DNA of 9,631 nt from CAYXBG01 sp964463145 (GTDB lineage: Bacteria > Acidobacteriota > UBA6911 > RPQK01 > CBDAPI01), in assembly GCA_964463145.1 (NCBI GenBank), contig CAYXBG010000069.1, positions 1 to 9,631 of the forward strand, in the 5' to 3' direction. The position numbers and the translations under genes are program-made. Positions 6,566-9,631 of this stretch are shown here, piece after piece (the stretch's first letter is position 1; each line of letters begins with the position of its first letter). The notes beneath the pieces are model-generated. The model did not search any database, was not told the origin of the DNA, and saw only the letters and a program-made list of their open reading frames with translations.

Positions 6566-7435
6566 TCAGACAGGCACAGTTTGGCTAGTCGGAGATTTGC
6601 AGACGATTTCGCAGGAAGTATTATTAGGCGAAAGTTGCCTAGCCAATCGGGTATGCAAAGCATGCCCCGCCTTAAATGCGTGTATATGTCCCATGATCGG
6701 ATAACTGCAGAGAGCAATATCTCCAATGAGGTCTAGGATCTTATGACGTACGAATTCGTCCTGGGAACGAAGATCACCATTCAAGATGTCTGTTTGACTT
6801 AATACTACTGCATTTTCGAGAGATCCCCCCCGGATCAAATTACTTTTCCGGAGTTGTTCTACCTCTGATAAGAATCCGAATGTACGAGCATAGGCGATTT
6901 CGGAGAAATATTTTTCGGGCGTGATTTCTAGCTCAATAGACTGAATGCCGATTTTAGGGTGTTCAAAGTCAATTTCGTAGTGAATCTGGAAACTGTCTGC
7001 AGGACGGATTTTGATGAATTTTTCGCCATCCTCTATTGTAATCGGTTCCGTGATTTTCAAGAACTCGCGAGGGGCTGATTGTTGACAAATACCGGCTTTA
7101 TGGATAAGTCGGGCAAAGGGCAGTGCCGAGCCATCAACGATGGGTACCTCTAAGGAGTCAATGTTGACTGTAAGATTGTCGATGCCCAAACCGTATAGTG
7201 CAGAGAGCAGGTGCTCCACAGTCGACAACATAACACCCCTCTTCATGAGAGTTGTTGCTAAAACAACTCTCGAAACGTGCTTCATATGGGCCGGGATTTC
7301 AAATCCCTGGAGGTCTGTTCTGCAAAAAGTTATTCCACTGTGCTCCCTGGCTGGACACAGGGTAGCTGTGACCAGTTTGCCGGAATGCAGACCCACGCCA
7401 GAAATTTCCACTTCTTGACAAATTGTTCGTTGCAT
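6566..7435 (-). CDS. lpxC: UDP-3-O-acyl-N-acetylglucosamine deacetylase
   Basis: Zinc deacetylase for the committed step of lipid A synthesis in the cytoplasm, direct evidence of a lipopolysaccharide-type outer membrane. From ATG 7435 it is 289 residues, opening MQRTICQEVEISGVGLHSG, the classic LpxC start. Zinc ligands are present: His75 in LSTVEHLLSALYGLGIDN (with Glu74 as likely general base), and His231 and Asp235 in FVRHKILDLIGD. The catalytic His258 is in AGHALH. EVPIVDGSALPF is also a family block. The frame runs 31 residues further upstream to an ATG at 7528, but that stretch has no LpxC similarity, and a TATAAT plus a GGAG ribosome site lie just before 7435. It heads the cluster; the amidase start follows by 15 or 63 bases depending on start choice. 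Confidence 0.97.
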   Translation of the reverse strand: MQRTICQEVEISGVGLHSGKLVTATLCPAREHSGITFCRTDLQGFEIPAHMKHVSRVVLATTLMKRGVMLSTVEHLLSALYGLGIDNLTVNIDSLEVPIVDGSALPFARLIHKAGICQQSAPREFLKITEPITIEDGEKFIKIRPADSFQIHYEIDFEHPKIGIQSIELEITPEKYFSEIAYARTFGFLSEVEQLRKSNLIRGGSLENAVVLSQTDILNGDLRSQDEFVRHKILDLIGDIALCSYPIMGHIHAFKAGHALHTRLARQLSPNNTSCEIVCKSPTSQTVPV

Positions 7436-7439
7436 CGGA

Positions 7440-7443
7440 CTCC
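7440..7443 (-). promoter_or_regulatory. Ribosome binding site deciding the lpxC start
   Basis: On the minus strand TTTGGAGTCCG precedes the ATG at 7435, placing GGAG four bases from the start codon. The more upstream in-frame ATGs (7528, 7480) have no such site. This supports the 289-residue LpxC. Confidence 0.55.
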
Positions 7444-7457
7444 AAATTTCCCAGCGA

Positions 7458-7463
7458 ATTATA
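7458..7463 (-). promoter_or_regulatory. lpxC: Candidate lpxC promoter (-10 TATAAT)
   Basis: A perfect TATAAT is read on the minus strand at 7463-7458, within TTGCATATAATTCGC. Seven bases downstream gives a start near 7451 and a leader of about 16 bases that contains the GGAG ribosome site. The -35 region at the usual distance is GAAACT, a poor match, so the promoter would depend on the -10 or an activator. It would drive the lpxC-amidase-GerMN-rph-rdgB cluster. Confidence 0.45.
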
Positions 7464-7523
7464 TGCAAGACTGCTGCCATAGTTTCCGAAGCTATTGTTC
7501 GGCAATGAAAAGTGTCTATTTGG

Positions 7524-7549
7524 AGCATCTTTGCAAAGGGATTGATGCT
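7524..7549. repeat. Inverted repeat with a nested palindrome upstream of lpxC
   Basis: AGCATC (7524-7529) and GATGCT (7544-7549) are perfect 6-base inverted arms around a 14-base centre, which itself holds the 8-bp palindrome TTTGCAAA (7530-7537). It lies about 60 bases upstream of the candidate lpxC -10. Short enough to be chance; an operator is possible. Confidence 0.3.
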
Positions 7550-7589
7550 TACTTACTGCCCCGACACATTTACAGATCGACCGACTATG

Positions 7590-7605
7590 GATACACTAGT
7601 GTATC
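7590..7605. repeat. 16-bp perfect palindrome in the gap upstream of lpxC
   Basis: GATACACTAGTGTATC is a perfect 16-bp palindrome in non-coding DNA, 37 bases past the stop of the leftward gene at 7643 and about 155 bases before the lpxC start. On the plus strand it is followed at once by six T (7606-7611), so as plus-strand RNA it would look like a weak, AT-rich intrinsic terminator, yet no rightward gene precedes it. On the minus strand the T-run becomes an A-run ahead of the stem, so it does not fit termination of the leftward gene. A dyad binding site for a dimeric regulator is the other reading. Confidence 0.5.
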
Positions 7606-7642
7606 TTTTTTGAGACATTCGGATTATTGAGCTCTCGGAGGG

Positions 7643-8500
7643 CTATCGCTCTGCTTCTAGTTTTTTTAACCGCTTCTGTTCTCGTTTTCTAGCTTTGGCT
7701 GCCTTTTTAGGCGGGATCATCGGCTCTAGAAAGTAATTCGGGGGAATTGGAGCATTATAGGAAATGCTTTCAATGAATTTTTCCCCGCTCTTCTCTCCAT
7801 CCCGGTAATAGTGAATCGTGAGAGGAGAATTGATTCCATCGATGGAGTGCCAATTGAAAAATTCAGTTTCGGTTTTTACACGAAAACCATCTCTAGTAGT
7901 GGTCTGGCTTTCCATCCTTACGGGGAGGTGAGAGCTGATCTGGAAATAAATGATGACTGAGATGTTGTTTTTATCCAATATTTCAACGGCTTCAAGTTCT
8001 CCACTGCCCGCGATGTCAGATGGCCCGTAATAAAAAAATGAGATCCCCTCTTCGTCCAGTCTATTGCGGAAAATATAGTGCAAGTCTCTTTTCACCATTT
8101 CCCGAAATGATTTCAGGTCCTCTACTGTTAATTCTTCAACGGTATGAAACCCTTCTTGGACCCAACCTTTCTCGAGTTCTAGGTTATACACCTGTACAGT
8201 TTGTTTTTTTCCTTTAAATGCCTGGTGTCTCCAGCGCACTGGATTCTCGTAGACGGTCCATGCCTGGAATGGGATAAATGCCTTCTGCCCTCTCTTGAAC
8301 AAGAACTCCCGTCCAGTCTCTATTTCAGTCCTGACCGACAGGTATCGGTTGCCACCCATGGCTTGTACAGCAATATCCAGAACCTTGCGCGCGCGATTTC
8401 CATCGTCGACTTCTGCTCTCGATCCAATCAGTAAAAAGGGGACTAAAAGTGTAAGGATCAGGTTTTTTTTGTTCCTGACGAGAATTTGGCCTGAGGTCAT
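7643..8500 (-). CDS. Secreted protein resembling outer-membrane lipoprotein-sorting (LolA-fold) family
   Basis: 285 residues. A signal peptide is clear: a basic n-region (RNKK, 9-12), hydrophobic core (13-26) and likely cleavage after SRA (27-29). There is no lipobox Cys, so the mature protein should be soluble in the periplasm. The rest looks like one antiparallel beta-rich domain. VQAMGGNRYLSVRTEIETG (45-63) near the start, the middle YYGPSDIAGSGELEAVEIL, and the late DGINSPLTIHYYRDGEKS and SYNAPIPPNYFLEP (248-260) resemble proteins annotated as outer membrane lipoprotein-sorting proteins with a LolA/LolB/RseB-like fold. I recognise this by pattern only; the ligand is unknown. The C-terminus (265-285) is strikingly basic, with 11 Lys/Arg in 21 residues. 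A GAGAG just before the ATG at 8500 may act as a weak ribosome site. It is separated from lpxC by 207 bases. Confidence 0.75.
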   Translation of the reverse strand: MTSGQILVRNKKNLILTLLVPFLLIGSRAEVDDGNRARKVLDIAVQAMGGNRYLSVRTEIETGREFLFKRGQKAFIPFQAWTVYENPVRWRHQAFKGKKQTVQVYNLELEKGWVQEGFHTVEELTVEDLKSFREMVKRDLHYIFRNRLDEEGISFFYYGPSDIAGSGELEAVEILDKNNISVIIYFQISSHLPVRMESQTTTRDGFRVKTETEFFNWHSIDGINSPLTIHYYRDGEKSGEKFIESISYNAPIPPNYFLEPMIPPKKAAKARKREQKRLKKLEAER

Positions 8501-8535
8501 GTGCTCTCTATTCCCAATTGAGATACTTTCATCTA

Positions 8536-8565
8536 AGAATAAAACCGTGCAGTCTTAACTCTCAA
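8536..8565 (-). promoter_or_regulatory. Candidate promoter for the secreted LolA-fold-like gene
   Basis: On the minus strand TTGAGA (8565-8560, five of six consensus bases) is followed after 18 bases by TATTCT (8541-8536, four of six). The predicted start near 8529 gives a leader of about 29 bases before the ATG at 8500. Confidence 0.4.
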
Positions 8566-8590
8566 CTAATACCCAGGAGTTCTGGCCATT

Positions 8591-8614
8591 CTGGTCAAAG
8601 AATGCCGTGACCAG
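8591..8614. repeat. Inverted repeat after the ThiF-family gene
   Basis: CTGGTCA (8591-8597) and TGACCAG (8608-8614) are perfect 7-base inverted arms with a 10-base loop. It begins about 30 bases past the stop of the leftward gene at 8645. No T-run follows on the minus strand (next bases AATGGCC), so it is at most a Rho-type or mRNA-stabilising 3' hairpin; it also sits upstream of the candidate promoter at 8536-8565. Confidence 0.4.
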
Positions 8615-8644
8615 TGAGGGTGTTAGTAGGTGACAGAGTTTATC

Positions 8645-9631
8645 TTAGTATCCGATGTACGTGGCGTAAAGATTCTGGGCTGAAAGTGAATCAGAAACCC
8701 CCCTGATGATTGACCGACCGTCTCTAAAAAGTGTGATGTCACAATCACTCAACGATAATCTCAGCATATATTGGTTCTCGGAAATTTCGACCGATCCATC
8801 TAGCCGATCTTTGATTTTCTGATAGTCAATTTCTGTTTCCTGTGGAGGGACAAGCTGAATTGTTCCAGCACCACATAGACGTTCTACTCGTGGTGTGTGA
8901 GAGTGTTCCAGGTCTTCAAATTTATGCTCTTCACAGACTTGGCAGGGGAGTAACTTGGCAGAGGATACTTGACTAGTCCGAAAGGATCCTTTCCAAACAT
9001 CAAACTCAAAGAGCAATTTCTCCGGTCTCTGTTTTGTCAATACCGACAAGGCCATTGCTACCTGGGAAGCCGAAACAATGTGGACTGCTGGTGCGATGAT
9101 CCCAGAGCTTGCACAAGTTTCCAGACTACCTGGTTTAGGTAAGGAGCCCATAAGGCATCTCAGGCAGAATCCCGCTTCAGGAAGAAATGTTATGACCAAG
9201 CCCCGGCTACTCAAACAGGCTCCGTATATCCAAGGTATGGTGTTTTTGACGGCGTATTCGTTGATTAGGAATCGAAGTGGAAAGTTGTCAGAGCCGTCAA
9301 TGATAAGGTCCGGTATCCCTATCGCAGATTCGACGTTGTGGCTATCTACCGCCAGGACTTTTGCCTCGATATGACTTGTCGAATTGATTCTGAGCAAGGC
9401 TCTCTTTGCCGCAACTGCCTTCGGAGTGCCTTTTAAAGCGTCCTCCTCAGTGAACAGGCATTGTCTTTGGAGATTGGAAATATCTACTAGGTCTCGGTCG
9501 ACCAATGTGAGCTTTTCGACGCCGGCCCTGACTAGCATTTCTGCTGAGCAACTTCCTAAGGCACCGCAACCGACGACAACAACTTTGGAGTTGGCGATCA
9601 TCTCCTGCCCATGAGTACCGATAGGGGGAAA
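8645..9631 (-). CDS. ThiF/MoeB/HesA-family E1-like adenylyltransferase (N-terminus outside window)
   Basis: E1-like enzyme of the kind that adenylates the C-terminal Gly of a ThiS/MoaD-type sulfur carrier in thiamine or molybdopterin synthesis. The frame is open to the right edge: 328 codons are visible. Before the first in-frame ATG (9601) come residues FPPIGTHGQE, which match the usual ThiF/MoeB opening (RQ-x-LF-x-x-IG-x-x-GQ), so the true start lies beyond the window. Counting from the 9601 Met: nucleotide loop GCGALG (11-16), DRDLVDISNLQRQ (35-47, with Arg46), GTPKA (Lys61), DGSDN (102-106), Zn pairs Cys146/Cys149 and Cys220/Cys223, and Cys163 in the position of the conserved crossover-loop Cys. 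After the second Zn pair comes a 90-residue C-terminal extension starting RLCGAGTIQLVPP and ending FRDGRSIIRGVSDSLSAQNLYATYIGY, in place of a rhodanese domain. The sulfur-carrier partner is not in the window. Confidence 0.9.
   Translation of the reverse strand, partial: FPPIGTHGQEMIANSKVVVVGCGALGSCSAEMLVRAGVEKLTLVDRDLVDISNLQRQCLFTEEDALKGTPKAVAAKRALLRINSTSHIEAKVLAVDSHNVESAIGIPDLIIDGSDNFPLRFLINEYAVKNTIPWIYGACLSSRGLVITFLPEAGFCLRCLMGSLPKPGSLETCASSGIIAPAVHIVSASQVAMALSVLTKQRPEKLLFEFDVWKGSFRTSQVSSAKLLPCQVCEEHKFEDLEHSHTPRVERLCGAGTIQLVPPQETEIDYQKIKDRLDGSVEISENQYMLRLSLSDCDITLFRDGRSIIRGVSDSLSAQNLYATYIGY

Noticed and set aside
7277..7630. 117-codon rightward open frame covering the lpxC 5' end and upstream gap
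   Set aside because: It lies antisense to the certain lpxC coding sequence for almost half its length, has no recognisable motif and no good ribosome site.
8499..8532. 11-codon minus-strand frame (MKVSQLGIEST) whose TGA overlaps the ATG at 8500
   Set aside because: No ribosome site precedes it, and its ATG lies slightly upstream of the predicted transcription start near 8529. Too short to separate from chance.
1..9631. Mobile element, CRISPR array, tRNA or rRNA
   Set aside because: No repeat-spacer pattern, transposase or integrase motif, terminal repeats or cloverleaf-like segment was found by reading; gaps between genes are all short.

Overview
The window looks like ordinary core chromosome from a Gram-negative bacterium. 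An lpxC gene (lipid A synthesis) and secreted envelope proteins imply an outer membrane. The tight run of cell-wall amidase, GerMN-domain protein, RNase PH and RdgB, plus a secreted LolA-like-fold protein, resembles arrangements I associate with Acidobacteriota. That assignment is inference from gene content and order and was not tested by a search. Base composition looks even across the window, near or a little below half GC by eye, and I see no sign of a mobile element, CRISPR array, rRNA or tRNA.

Layout: the left third reads rightward. It holds the C-terminal tail of an unidentified protein (3-137), a classical short-chain dehydrogenase with a TTG start (181-987), and a 687-residue DUF255/YyaL-type protein with a thioredoxin-like front and an alpha/alpha-barrel-like body (1097-3160). 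The right two thirds read leftward and meet the DUF255 gene tail to tail, with overlapping stop codons at 3157-3160. In order of transcription (right to left) they are: a ThiF/MoeB/HesA-type E1-like adenylyltransferase running off the right edge (9631-8645), a secreted LolA-fold-like protein (8500-7643), then a compact cluster: lpxC (7435-6566), N-acetylmuramoyl-L-alanine amidase (6502-5108), GerMN-domain membrane protein (5111-4542), rph (4532-3774) and rdgB (3777-3157).

In that cluster, amidase/GerMN share ATGA and rph/rdgB share TTGA, and the other two junctions are short. It therefore reads as one operon combining outer-membrane lipid A synthesis, peptidoglycan splitting, RNA 3'-end trimming and nucleotide-pool cleaning. 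Several starts need correcting from the longest possible ORF: lpxC at 7435, amidase at 6502, rdgB at 3777 (TTG), and the ThiF homologue beyond the window edge.

No stretch without a gene exceeds about 210 bases. The gaps hold candidate promoters (1021-1049, 1079-1087, 7458-7463, 8536-8565) and several short inverted repeats, the cleanest being a 16-bp perfect palindrome at 7590-7605. I did not find a convincing previously undescribed system; the most useful leads are regulatory and architectural.
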